From positions 1 to 64,000 of the forward strand of contig NZ_CAJNBJ010000005.1 of NCBI RefSeq assembly GCF_905220995.1: a stretch of 64,000 nucleotides of DNA, in the 5' to 3' direction. Below the pieces are notes generated by a model. It saw only the letters and a list, made by a program, of their open reading frames with translations, made no database searches and was not told the DNA's origin. The stretch comes from Nitrospira defluvii (GTDB taxonomy: Bacteria; Nitrospirota; Nitrospiria; Nitrospirales; Nitrospiraceae). A program made the translations under genes and the position numbers. Position 1 is the stretch's first letter. Each line of letters opens with the position of its first letter. Shown piece by piece: positions 1 through 8,068 of this stretch.

Positions 1-20
1 TAACAAACGGGGGAAGGTCA
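1..20. mobile_element. Terminal end of an IS element (left window edge)
   Basis: The last 12 bases of this stretch (GGGGGAAGGTCA, ending at 20) are the same as the terminal repeat of the IS at 3111-4359. Upstream bases are similar but not identical to that copy, so a related element or diverged copy probably lies just outside the window. It abuts and truncates hsdS. Confidence 0.6.
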
Positions 21-895
21 CAGGAAAGTGCAATCAGGACTGTATTTCTCGGGAAAATCTTCGCTGATGACTCCCTGAGTGCTTACTCGGTAATTCGTTC
101 CTCAGTCGACAAGATGAATCGATCGAGCAATTCCTGGCTCTTTACCCAATCAATTGTTCCATACTCGAAGTAGTCAGGCCGCGTGCGGCTAGGGGTTCCG
201 CCAGAACCGGTATTGTAAAGTTCTCCAAATGTTGTCACCTCCCAGCATTGGGGGATTGGGCCGAGGGAAGAGGGAACCATTTTGACTTTCTCGTGGCCTG
301 GAAAACGGAAGTGAACGAACCACTCGCGGTAGAGGGATCGGGCCATCTCTTCTAGAATCTTGATGCGTCGCTGGTTGTTCTCGATCAGGTCGTCATAGGC
401 CGACAGGATGCCCGCGATTCGGCGTTGCAGAGAAATCGGTGGAACGCGGAAGTCGAACGTCAGCAACTTGTCTACACTCAGGTTATCTTGTGTAGTGCCG
501 CGCGAGACACTCTGCATCTGAAGCTTGAGGGTGTCGATGTAGTATTTAACAAATGCGACATCAGCTTTATCGGGGTCTGGGATAAAGCCGACGATGCTAT
601 CTGGGAAGCATCCAGGAATACCGAGAATTGCGGTCTCTGCAATGTTTGCGGCTATGGTGATGCAGAGGGTGCCAGGCTTCCAAATTTTGCTCTGAGCGAG
701 ACCTTTCTCATTGTAGGTCTGTGAGTATTCAGTCAGGTGAAAGTTGGCAGCCTTGATGTCTCCGGTCTGGAAGAATGGATAGATTCCACCGTATAGCGAC
801 TCGTCATTTCGCGGACGATGTTTTGACTTTCCACGGCCAACGGAGCCGAGCTCGTCCAGCTTACATGCACGCCATTTTGTTGCGGCCTTCGTCAC
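21..895 (-). pseudogene. hsdS: Type I restriction-modification specificity subunit HsdS, broken
   Basis: HsdS chooses the DNA target of a type I restriction-modification complex through two target-recognition domains. The open part (895 down to 83, 270 codons) starts with GTG overlapping the hsdM stop (GTGA). It contains the first recognition domain, the conserved central region with a long helix around residues 160-190, and the beginning of the second domain. Translation stops at a TAA (85-83), but the same frame continues with typical HsdS sequence (ALRESSAKIFPRNTVLIAL) until it meets an IS terminus at position 20. The stop therefore looks like a single-base nonsense change (probably GAA to TAA), followed by IS truncation. 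Normal HsdS proteins are about 400 residues. The family call is firm. Loss of normal function is inferred, although half-size HsdS proteins sometimes still act as dimers. Confidence 0.85.
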
Positions 896-2502
896 AGCTC
901 TAATATCTCCGCCACATTACGAGCGATGATTTGTTCGAGTTCGCGGGCCTGCGCGTTCAACGTTTCGAGTTCTTCATTCAGCGTTTCGAGCTGTTCCTTG
1001 AAATCCTCATCGCTCACAGCTTCACCGGGAGCCACTCCGACGTAGCGGCCAGGATTCAGGCTCCAACCCTGCGCTTCGATTTCTTTGATCGTGGCGGCCT
1101 TGCAGAGTCCAGGCACATCGGAGAACTTCAGCTTCTTACCGAAGACTTCTTTCAACTTGGCTTCTGCATCAGGCCCACCAAGGGTGAAGTCTGGCTCTTC
1201 GCTTCGATAGAGCCGCACGACGTTCGCCAAGAAGCCAATCTGGCCTTCGGTCCAGTCACGGTGCGCCCGATCCACCTGCCGGTAGATATGCCGCGCATCA
1301 AGAAAGAGAACTTTGTCCATACGAGGCGTTTGCTGCTTTCCCTTATCGAAGAACCAGAGCGTGCAAGGCAGCGTGACGGTGTAGAACATGTTTGGTCCGA
1401 CGGCGACCATGACATCGACGGCACGCGCTTCGATGAGCTGCTTACGGATATCCTGCTCAGATGATCGTGCATCGGAGGCGGAATTGGCCATAACGAATCC
1501 GGCCCTACCATTTGCGCTCAGCGTCGAATAGAAGAGCTGAATCCAGAGATAGTTTGCATTGTCCGTGCGCGGCAGGCCGAAGGGATAGCGGCGGCCTTTG
1601 CCGACCTCTGCTTCCAGCCGTTCTTTGTCGACCGCGTTCACGTTGAACGGGGGATTGGCCAGGACGAAATCGAACCGGCCGGTGCTGTTGTGCAGATCGT
1701 CGTAGTAGGTGATGGCTTCTTTAATATCCCCTTCGAGGCCGTGCATGGCCAGGTTCATGCGGCAGAGGGCGACGGTGGCCGCGACTTTCTCCTGTCCGTG
1801 AATGGCGAGTTCCGAGGACGGGTTCTTCTTATGTTCAGCCACGAAGCGGCCGCTCTGAACGAACATGCCGCCGGAGCCGCAGGCGGGATCGAGAATGCGG
1901 CCGTGATAGGGCTCCAAGACTTCGACCAGCAGACGCACGATGCCGGACGGCGTGTAGAACTCCCCGCCCTTTTGCCCTTCCGTTCTGGCGAACTCGCCGA
2001 GGAAGTATTCGTAGATGCGGCCGAAGGCGTCGTAGTCGATGGTGGCCGGAATTTCGGAGACACGCTTGAGGAGTTCTTTCAGCAGCGTGCTGTTAAAGAT
2101 TTCGTAGGTCTTGGGCAGCACCCCGGCAAGCTGGGGATTGTGCTTTTCAATCTCGCGCATGGCTTCATTGATCGCCTTGCCGGCATTGCTTCCCTCTGGG
2201 AGATGCAAAAGTTTCTCGAAACGGGCGTTCGGCGTGAGATAGAGCACCCCTTCGGCATGGTAGGCGGCTGGCTCGTCCACACGAGAGCCGCGCCGTGACG
2301 AGGACGCCATCTTCTCCAGGCCAGAGCGGATCTTTGCAAAGCGGACATCGGCAAAGCGGAGGAAGATGAGACCCAGGACCGGGGTGGAATATTGCGCGGC
2401 ATTGAGACCGCTGTTGGCTCGCAGTTGGTCGGCAGCATCCCAGAGACGCTTTTCCAGCGCGTCCGTCGCAGTGTCTTTTTCCGATGGGGCAATCCACTGC
2501 AT
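892..2502 (-). CDS. hsdM: Type I restriction-modification DNA methyltransferase HsdM
   Basis: This is the N6-adenine methyltransferase subunit of a type I restriction-modification system (536 residues, a normal length). It has an N-terminal HsdM helical domain (about 10-140), the SAM-binding motif [10 protein letters not shown] near residue 205 and the catalytic motif NPPFN near residue 285. The C-terminal coiled-coil (about 500-530) is typical for HsdS contact. The ATG is preceded by GAGGTGA at good spacing. It overlaps hsdS by four bases, so the two are translationally coupled. No hsdR is seen in this window. With hsdS damaged, the methylase may be an orphan remnant or have relaxed specificity. 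Confidence 0.93.
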   Translation of the reverse strand: MQWIAPSEKDTATDALEKRLWDAADQLRANSGLNAAQYSTPVLGLIFLRFADVRFAKIRSGLEKMASSSRRGSRVDEPAAYHAEGVLYLTPNARFEKLLHLPEGSNAGKAINEAMREIEKHNPQLAGVLPKTYEIFNSTLLKELLKRVSEIPATIDYDAFGRIYEYFLGEFARTEGQKGGEFYTPSGIVRLLVEVLEPYHGRILDPACGSGGMFVQSGRFVAEHKKNPSSELAIHGQEKVAATVALCRMNLAMHGLEGDIKEAITYYDDLHNSTGRFDFVLANPPFNVNAVDKERLEAEVGKGRRYPFGLPRTDNANYLWIQLFYSTLSANGRAGFVMANSASDARSSEQDIRKQLIEARAVDVMVAVGPNMFYTVTLPCTLWFFDKGKQQTPRMDKVLFLDARHIYRQVDRAHRDWTEGQIGFLANVVRLYRSEEPDFTLGGPDAEAKLKEVFGKKLKFSDVPGLCKAATIKEIEAQGWSLNPGRYVGVAPGEAVSDEDFKEQLETLNEELETLNAQARELEQIIARNVAEILEL

Positions 2503-2769
2503 GCAGTCACCTCGGTATCCAAGCCTTCAGGCCACGGCAGTGTACCTGAAAACGATCTTTAGCTCGACCCCTTCGGAGGAGGGAAGTTGCAGCACTTTAT
2601 GGAATTTTAGACGGCGATCGGGAGCTACGGCATGTTGTGCTGGTGATTAGGGGTAGCGACGAGGAGAGGAGTGGACTGAAAAGATGAATCGGGGTTTGAA
2701 ACGGGGTTCTTCTTGAGTAGAAAAATGACTGGATATGAGCCTCTGATGCCGTTTTACTGCGGTTGGTTT

Positions 2770-2790
2770 TGGACAACTACTTGGACAACC
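2770..2790. repeat. Paired TGGACAAC octamers (copy 1)
   Basis: Two copies of TGGACAAC are spaced 12 bp start to start (2770 and 2782). The same arrangement recurs at 2986-3006 on the other side of the tRNA fragment. Paired short direct repeats flanking a tRNA-derived core resemble arm-type binding sites of tyrosine recombinases; this function is inference. Confidence 0.55.
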
Positions 2791-2881
2791 AATCGGGCGA
2801 AACAGGCTGAAAAATGCTGAAATCGTGGTTTTTGGAAGGGGCCGAATGAAGCTGGATTTCAGTAATATTATGAAGGGGATG

Positions 2882-2926
2882 TGGTGCCGAGGGACAGAAT
2901 CGAACTGTCGACACCAGCCTTTTCAG
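2882..2926 (-). other. 3' fragment of tRNA-Phe (GAA), putative attachment site
   Basis: Read on the minus strand, this gives an anticodon loop CTGAAAA, variable loop GTGTC, a perfect T arm (GACAG, loop TTCGATT, CTGTC), acceptor 3' strand CCTCGGC, then ACCA. That is the 3' half of a tRNA-Phe with encoded CCA. No matching D arm or 5' acceptor strand precedes it, and the 5' anticodon stem pairs poorly, so it is not a functional tRNA. A lone 3' half is the usual scar left at one end of an element integrated into a tRNA gene. By orientation the element would extend to higher coordinates. Confidence 0.75.
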
Positions 2927-2985
2927 GACATGGTTGGTTTTTGTAATGAACTGAAATTGTTGGTCTGTTTCTGTTGTAGTGAGCG

Positions 2986-3006
2986 TGGACAACCAAATGG
3001 ACAACC
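2986..3006. repeat. Paired TGGACAAC octamers (copy 2)
   Basis: Octamers at 2986 and 2998 repeat the spacing of the pair at 2770-2790, in the same orientation. See that entry for interpretation. Confidence 0.55.
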
Positions 3007-3140
3007 GAGTGGGGAGCTGAGGGACCAATCTTCCATGTGCTTCCTATTACGGTGGAGTATGCGAAGCGCCCGTCAGCGCCGTCTTCTGGCCGTCTATCGA
3101 GCCCGTGTGATGACCTTCCCCCAACTCCGTGGACACCGGG

Positions 3141-4003
3141 TTAGGCGACGGCCGCCCTCGCTTCGTACTCAGCCGGGGAGTGATAGCCGAGCGTCGAATG
3201 TCGTCGGTGGCGATTATAGAACACCTCGATGTATTCAAAGATATCCTGCCTTGCCTCTTCACGGGTCACATAGCGCCGTTGGGATACCAGCTCACGCGTG
3301 AGTGTCCCGAAGAAGCTTTCGACACCGGCATTGTCCCAGCAATTGCCTTTGCGACTCATGCTGGGAATGAGACCGTATTCATCAAGGCCACGCTGGTAGC
3401 TCGTGGCGGCCTACTGACTCCCACGGTCCGAATGGTGGAGAAGCCCTGCCGTGGGAGCCCGCTTCGCCAGCGCCATGGTGAGCGCCTGCTCGGTCAGCTC
3501 GACAGTGATCCGCTGGCTCATTGCCCAGCCGACCACTCGGCGTGAGTACAGATCCAGCAGGACAGCCAGAGACAGCCAGCCTTCCAGAGGCCAGACGGAC
3601 GTGATATCACCCGCCCACACCCGGTTGGGCGCCTCGACGGTGAAGGCCCGCTCAAGGGTATTCGCGGCTACGGGGAACCGATGCTGGGATGGGGTGGTGG
3701 CCCTCCACTTCTTCACCGTCTTGGCTCGAATACCGTCTGGCGCATCAGCCGGGCCACGCGATGCTCACCAATGCGGTGGCCCTGTTTAACGAGGGCGTCC
3801 CAGATGCGGGGACTACCGTAGGTCTCGCGGCATTCTCGATGGATCACCCGGATGACTGAGAGGGGCGTCCGGTCCGACACCGACCGGGCACTCTCTGGCC
3901 GTACACGCCATGCATAATAGCCCGCTGCCGAGACGGCCAAGGCCCGGCACATCAATCGGATCGGATAGCGACGGTCGTGTTCCTGAATGACTCGGTATCT
4001 CAT
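3141..4003 (-). pseudogene. IS3-family transposase OrfB (DDE integrase), frameshift and amber stop
   Basis: This is the catalytic half of an IS3-type transposase. All three acidic residues of the DDE centre are recognisable: D in WAGDIT, D in HHSDRGSQ, and E in GVESFFGTL. The gene is split. A frameshift near 3716-3735 separates the N-terminal HTH_21 region (3713-4003) from the catalytic core. An in-frame TAG at about 3408-3413 stands where the conserved Tyr of SDRGSQY should be, after which the correct frame runs on to the stop at 3141. Two independent lesions argue for a genuine pseudogene rather than a sequencing error. Confidence 0.88.
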
Positions 4004-4296
4004 CGCGACTCCTTCGCGAAGAACGCCGCCGCACGTTTTACAAAATCCCGTTCCTGCTTTAAGACAGCGTTTTCACGTCGCAGCCGGACGAGTTCCGCCT
4101 GTTCGGCCCGTGCCGATTGGCGTGTTTGGCCCTGCCCCTCCGCGTGCGGCTGCTCGGCCCGCCAGCGGTAGAGCAGGTGATCGGCAATCCCCAGATCCCG
4201 CGCCACGTGGGTCACAGGCTGTCCTGATTCGCGCACCAGGCGCACCGCCTCCTCTTTAAACGTCTCCGTATACGATCGGCGTGTCTTCGTGCTCAT
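4000..4296 (-). CDS. IS3-family transposase OrfA
   Basis: This 98-residue DNA-binding half of an IS3-type transposase has an N-terminal helix-turn-helix (TFKEEAVRLVRESG, then a recognition helix near VARDLGIADHLLYRW). A C-terminal leucine-zipper-like coiled coil follows (LVRLRRENAVLKQERDF). It is intact and overlaps orfB by four bases (ATGA). It belongs to the element at 3111-4359. Confidence 0.9.
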   Translation of the reverse strand: MSTKTRRSYTETFKEEAVRLVRESGQPVTHVARDLGIADHLLYRWRAEQPHAEGQGQTRQSARAEQAELVRLRRENAVLKQERDFVKRAAAFFAKESR

Positions 4297-4432
4297 GTGG
4301 TCCTCCGATTTCAGAATTCTCCCACGTATGGAGGCGTCTGTGAAATCGGGGGAAGGTCAGTGATGCCTTTTGAGGACAAGATCGACAGGTTCTCCATTAT
4401 CGAGAAAAGATGGAAAAGGCAGGAGCCATTCA

Positions 4433-4753
4433 TTATATTAAGCTTTCGCTCGCTTCAACGAGCCTGATGACCATCATGCTTTTTCCCGTAAGCGGATCCA
4501 GGTCGGTGCGCATTTCATAAATGTGTCCGCCAAGTATTTCAGTGAGCTCTTTAAGCAAACGGTCTTGTCCCGTAGCGAACAGCGCCTGGTGCGTCTGTCT
4601 AAGTTGAACGCACCCTTCCTGGGTTTGAGCGAGCCGCACGTCCGCCGGAATCGGCGAGCTTCTGGTCAGGTCCACCTCGATCACATTCTTAAGAAGCCGA
4701 ACCTGGATGTGCGAATAGTGCGATTGCACGAACTCTTTTTGGAAGTTCAGCAC
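4433..4753 (-). CDS. MpsC/DUF2294-like small protein, possibly frameshifted at its start
   Basis: The encoded protein (106 residues from a GTG) resembles the DUF2294 (MpsC-like) family: an N-terminal helix, a VEVDLTR-type strand, an ELTEILG helix, and a closing RTDLDPLTGKSMMVIRL strand. The GTG has no good ribosome site. A better start lies upstream at ATG 4806, preceded by GGAGG, and reads THTTRNKANVEYAIML before running out of frame just before 4753. One base gained or two lost near 4755 would join the two parts. The role is unknown. Family membership is by pattern only and moderate. Confidence 0.5.
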   Translation of the reverse strand: MLNFQKEFVQSHYSHIQVRLLKNVIEVDLTRSSPIPADVRLAQTQEGCVQLRQTHQALFATGQDRLLKELTEILGGHIYEMRTDLDPLTGKSMMVIRLVEASESLI

Positions 4754-4806
4754 GGCAGCATAATCGCATATTCGACATTAGCCTTGTTCCGAGTCGTGTG
4801 TGTCAT

Positions 4807-5433
4807 GGGAGCCTCCAGAGATCATTCAACGAACCCTGCGACCGGTGTGTGGGTCTTCAAGCTTCGTGCTGAACCAGTGCGGTGTTCTGCCCCCGTACAG
4901 TTTCTTCGCTGGGGCTAAATGTCCCTCTTGTCTCATGGTGAGCACACCGAGTTACATGAAACATCAGGAAAGTCTCCTCCCGGTTGCTGCGGAGCCAGTA
5001 AGGCATTGCTTTTGCTGCTGATGATTGTGCATATCTGCCGGCGCGGCGTTCATGTAATGGCCTCAGATCAAAATGAAGCGGTTGCGGCGGCAAGGTGTCG
5101 TGTACGAGGGTCGACAGCTCGGATGATTGTGCAAGCCAGGCGCCGAATGGCCGACCGCTCCGCGCTATCTCGTGAACGCGCGGTCCATTATCGTGTTGCA
5201 GCGGCCCACGGTGTACCCGTCATCGTCTTGACTTCAGGAGGGGAGCAGCATGACGAATGGCACACCGTTCTCTGCGGCATGATCTTCCTGGCTCCTGTGG
5301 TATGCGTGGCTCGTCACGCTGGGTCGGATGACAGGGACACATGTCAGCGACAGACGCACGTGAGCCGCTGCCGTGATCGTGTCGCCCGACACGATTGTGT
5401 TGGATGCGGAGGAGATCGTGATGAAGGAGATGC
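4807..5433. other. Intergenic leader of the hydrogenase operon
   Basis: I see no supportable full gene in this 627-bp stretch. The open frame across 4919-5437 has a composition rich in Arg, Cys and His and no recognisable domain, so it is not called. The 3' end holds a perfect 20-bp palindrome (5376-5395) and what looks like the tail of a DUF2934 gene (5379-5450). The operon promoter is expected here, but no confident -35/-10 or -24/-12 pair can be picked by eye. Confidence 0.5.
5376..5395. promoter_or_regulatory. Perfect 9-2-9 palindrome upstream of hydB
   Basis: The sequence ATCGTGTCG-CC-CGACACGAT is a perfect inverted repeat ending 38 bp before the hydB start codon. The position and symmetry fit an operator for a dimeric regulator, but an RNA hairpin in the leader would look the same. 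No known regulator motif is assigned. Confidence 0.4.
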
Positions 5434-5450
5434 ATGAAGTCCGGGAGTGA
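5379..5450 (+). pseudogene. Possible C-terminal relic of a DUF2934 protein
   Basis: This frame ends with DAEEIVMKEMHEVRE, which matches 10 of 15 residues of the C-terminus of the DUF2934 protein at 53720-53980 (EAEAIVMDEIHEARE). A stop (5361-5363) lies a few codons upstream and no start with a ribosome site is visible. It overlaps the first bases of hydB. It may be a gene tail left by rearrangement; chance similarity is not excluded. Confidence 0.3.
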
Positions 5451-6576
5451 GCAGGCCCTAGCGCTTTTGCCGACAGCCTCGTTGCAGCGCCTGATCGATC
5501 TGTTGCAGGCCAGGGGCTATCGCGTCGTCGCTCCGACGGTCCGCGACGGGGCGGTCCTGTGGGACACGATCCGGCAGGTTTCGGATCTGCCGATCGGCTG
5601 GCGTGATGTGCAGGAACCGGGACACTATCGGCTGGAGAACACCGGCTCAGGCCAAATGTTCGGGGTCGTGCATGGGCCGCAATCCCTCAAGCCCTTCAGC
5701 TTTCCCCCGCGCGAGCTGCTCCTCCAAATCGAACGGACCACGAACGGATTCTCCGCTCGCCCGACGCTTCCTCTGCAAGAGAAAGTTGCCATCGTAGGGG
5801 CTCGCGCCTGTGACCTCGCCGGGCTGGCCATCCAGGATCAGATTTTTCTGAAAGATGCCTACCGAGACCCCTACTATGAGGCCCGTCGTGAAGGTCTCTT
5901 TCTGGTCGCGGTGAACTGCACTCGCGCGCTGGCCACCTGTTTCTGCGCCTCGATGGACACTGGTCCCCAAGCACGAGCGGGCTTCGATCTGGTACTGACT
6001 GAATTGGATGAGGTGTTTGTGGTGGAGGTAGGCAGTGCGGCGGGCGAGGAGGTGCTGGGTCAGCTGTCGCTCGCGTCGGCTTCGACGACGCTGGTTCGTC
6101 AGACCGAACATCAGATCGAGGCGTGCGCCCGCAGCCAGACGCGGCAGTTGGACCGATCGCATCTCCCACAGGCCCTGTATGACGCCCATGAGCATCCCCG
6201 CTGGGACGACGTGGCGAGCCGCTGTCTGGCCTGCGGGAATTGCACGATGGTCTGCCCGACCTGCTTCTGTCATACCGTTGAGGAGACGCCGGATCTCACG
6301 CACCAACGAGCCGAGCACACCAGGTTGTGGGATTCCTGTTTCACGCAGGACCACGGCTATATCCATGGAAAAAATATTCGCCCGACGATCAAGGACCGCT
6401 ATCGCATGTGGCTCACGCACAAACTCGCGTCGTGGATTGATCAGTTCGGGACCTCCGGCTGTGTCGGCTGTGGCCGGTGCATCACCTGGTGCCCAGTCGG
6501 GATCGACCTGACCGAAGAGCTGCCGGCTTTGCTGGGGCGTTCGACCCATACCAAGGGGAAGCCGAGCCAAGCATGA
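5434..6576 (+). CDS. hydB: Group 3b [NiFe] hydrogenase (sulfhydrogenase) beta subunit
   Basis: This is the iron-sulfur subunit of a cytoplasmic NAD(P)-linked group 3b hydrogenase, passing electrons between the hydrogenase and diaphorase halves. It has 380 residues. The C-terminal third carries two ferredoxin-like motifs, CLACGNCTMVCPTC near residue 264 and CVGCGRCITWCP near residue 343. The N-terminal part matches the HydB/AsrA-type domain, including FPPRELL and a GARACDL segment. The ATG at 5434 follows AAGGAGA. The stop overlaps the next gene (ATGA), so it is coupled to the transhydrogenase. It is the first gene of the operon and is separated from hydG by the three pnt genes, which is unusual. 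Confidence 0.92.
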   Translation: MKSGSEQALALLPTASLQRLIDLLQARGYRVVAPTVRDGAVLWDTIRQVSDLPIGWRDVQEPGHYRLENTGSGQMFGVVHGPQSLKPFSFPPRELLLQIERTTNGFSARPTLPLQEKVAIVGARACDLAGLAIQDQIFLKDAYRDPYYEARREGLFLVAVNCTRALATCFCASMDTGPQARAGFDLVLTELDEVFVVEVGSAAGEEVLGQLSLASASTTLVRQTEHQIEACARSQTRQLDRSHLPQALYDAHEHPRWDDVASRCLACGNCTMVCPTCFCHTVEETPDLTHQRAEHTRLWDSCFTQDHGYIHGKNIRPTIKDRYRMWLTHKLASWIDQFGTSGCVGCGRCITWCPVGIDLTEELPALLGRSTHTKGKPSQA

Positions 6577-7775
6577 CGCATACGAAGCAGACCGTCGTCG
6601 GAGTGCCGAAGGAGACGTATCCGGGGGAAACGCTGGTGGCGCTGACTCCCGCTCACGTGCCGCTGCTCACCAAGATCGGCTTGCACGTGCTGGTTGAATC
6701 CGGAGCGGGAGAGGCAGCGGGATTCGAGGATGAGGAGTATCGGATAAAAGGCGCGCGAGTGGCGAGTGATCGCTCTGAGCTGTTCGCCTCGGCAGAGATC
6801 CTGCTCCAGGTCAGAACGCTGGGCGCCAATCCCGACACAGGCCGTCACGATCTGCCCCTCCTGCGCGCGGACCACGTGCTGATCGGGCTGGCCGATCCAT
6901 TAGGGCGGCCTGAGGCGGCGACGGAGTTAGCCCACCTGGGCGTAACCGTATTTGCCATGGAACTGATGCCCCGGATCGCCCGCGCGCAAAGCATGGACAT
7001 GCTCTCCTCGCTCGCCACCATCGTGGGTTATAAAGCCGTGCTGTTGGCGGCGGCCAGCCTGTCGAAGTTGTTTCCAATGCTGATGACCGCGGCGGGAACC
7101 ATTCCACCGGCGCGGGTTCTCGTCATCGGCGCCGGCGTGGCCGGGTTGCAGGCGATCGCCACGGCGCGCCGTTTGGGGGCGGCCGTGGCGGCCTACGATG
7201 TGCGTCCGGCGGTGAAGGACCAGATCCAGAGTTTGGGGGCGAAGGTCATCGACGCGCCGGTTGAGGCGGGCGAGGTCGAGGAGTTAAGCGGCTATGCCAA
7301 GACATTGGGCGAGCACATCTATCGGAAGCAGCGTGAACGATTGACGCCTGTCGTGGCCGCGAGCGATGTCGTGATCGCCACGGCGGCGGTGCCGGGCAGA
7401 CCGGCGCCGAGGCTCATCACGGCCGACATGGTGGCACGCATGGCGCGTGGGTCGGTCATCATGGATGTGGCCGCCGAGCGCGGCGGCAACTGCGAACTCA
7501 CTCGTCCGAACGAAGTCATCGTGCATCATGGTGTCACCGTGCTGGGACCGACCAATCTGCCGAACACGGTGCCGATGCATGCGAGCCAGATGTGTGGAAG
7601 GAACCTTGCCAATGTCCTTCTCTACCTGTGTAAAGACGGCTTCTTGCACGTCGATGTGGCGGATGAAATCACGCGTGAGACGCTGGTGACGCGAGGTGGA
7701 GCAGTGGTCCATCCGAGGATCGGCGCATTGCCCCGTGCCACACATTATGACGTCGCCGAAGAAGGAAATGCGTGA
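6573..7775 (+). CDS. pntA: Proton-translocating NAD(P) transhydrogenase, alpha subunit part 1
   Basis: This is the soluble NAD(H)-binding domain (domain I) of energy-coupled transhydrogenase, which exchanges hydride between NADH and NADP+ using the proton gradient. At 400 residues it is related to alanine dehydrogenase, with an N-terminal VGVPKETYPGE signature and a Rossmann motif VIGAGVAGLQA near residue 184. It has no membrane segments, as expected for the split three-gene form. The ATG at 6573 is chosen because it overlaps the hydB stop (ATGA) and gives the family N-terminus. The operon order continues with pntAB and pntB. Confidence 0.93.
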   Translation: MTHTKQTVVGVPKETYPGETLVALTPAHVPLLTKIGLHVLVESGAGEAAGFEDEEYRIKGARVASDRSELFASAEILLQVRTLGANPDTGRHDLPLLRADHVLIGLADPLGRPEAATELAHLGVTVFAMELMPRIARAQSMDMLSSLATIVGYKAVLLAAASLSKLFPMLMTAAGTIPPARVLVIGAGVAGLQAIATARRLGAAVAAYDVRPAVKDQIQSLGAKVIDAPVEAGEVEELSGYAKTLGEHIYRKQRERLTPVVAASDVVIATAAVPGRPAPRLITADMVARMARGSVIMDVAAERGGNCELTRPNEVIVHHGVTVLGPTNLPNTVPMHASQMCGRNLANVLLYLCKDGFLHVDVADEITRETLVTRGGAVVHPRIGALPRATHYDVAEEGNA

Positions 7776-8068
7776 TGGAGACCGCCGTGATCGGGTTGAC
7801 GATTTTCGTGCTGGCCCTCTTTGCGGGATTCGAAATCATCACGAAAGTGCCGCCCACGCTCCATACGCCGCTCATGTCAGGAGCGAACGCGATTTCAGGG
7901 ATTACGCTCGTCGGGGCATTGCTGGCTGCCGGGTCCGAACAAGACATCCTTATTAGCGCGCCGGGATTTGTCGCCGTGGTGTTTGCCACGATCAATGTGG
8001 TGGGCGGGTTTCTCGTGACGCATCGGATGCTGGCGATGTTCAGACCTCGCCCGAAGAGGGTACCATGA
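7775..8068 (+). CDS. pntAB: Transhydrogenase alpha subunit part 2 (membrane)
   Basis: This small integral membrane protein of 97 residues forms the first part of transhydrogenase domain II. Three hydrophobic helices are visible (about 3-17, 35-55 and 62-85), with the family segment NAISGITLVGALLAAG. ATG 7775 is preceded by AAGGAAA; a GTG at 7772 is an alternative. The stop overlaps the pntB start (ATGA). Confidence 0.92.
   Translation: METAVIGLTIFVLALFAGFEIITKVPPTLHTPLMSGANAISGITLVGALLAAGSEQDILISAPGFVAVVFATINVVGGFLVTHRMLAMFRPRPKRVP

Larger units (their letters stand above)
2503..3106. other. Intergenic border region of a probable integrated element
   Basis: No convincing protein gene is visible between hsdM and the IS. 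The stretch holds a tRNA-Phe 3' fragment (2882-2926) and two pairs of the octamer TGGACAAC (2770-2790 and 2986-3006). Short open frames across the tRNA fragment are chance translations. Confidence 0.6.
3111..4359 (-). mobile_element. IS3-family insertion sequence, inactivated
   Basis: This 1249-bp element begins with TGACCTTCCCCC and ends with its inverted copy GGGGGAAGGTCA. The four bases GTGA occur immediately outside both ends (3107-3110 and 4360-4363), which fits a target-site duplication. It encodes the two-frame transposase layout of the IS3 family on the minus strand (orfA 4000-4296, orfB 3141-4003). OrfB is broken twice, so the copy cannot move by itself. Confidence 0.9.

Noticed and set aside
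2882-2926. A functional tRNA gene
   Set aside because: Only the anticodon loop to CCA half is present; D arm and 5' acceptor strand are missing.
5245-5300. A sigma-54 promoter (TGGCAC near 5263) for hydB
   Set aside because: The -12 element at the correct spacing does not match TTGC, so support is insufficient.
4919-5437. A 172-codon open frame before hydB as a real gene
   Set aside because: No ribosome site, no domain, odd Arg/Cys/His-rich composition, and it overlaps the hydB start.
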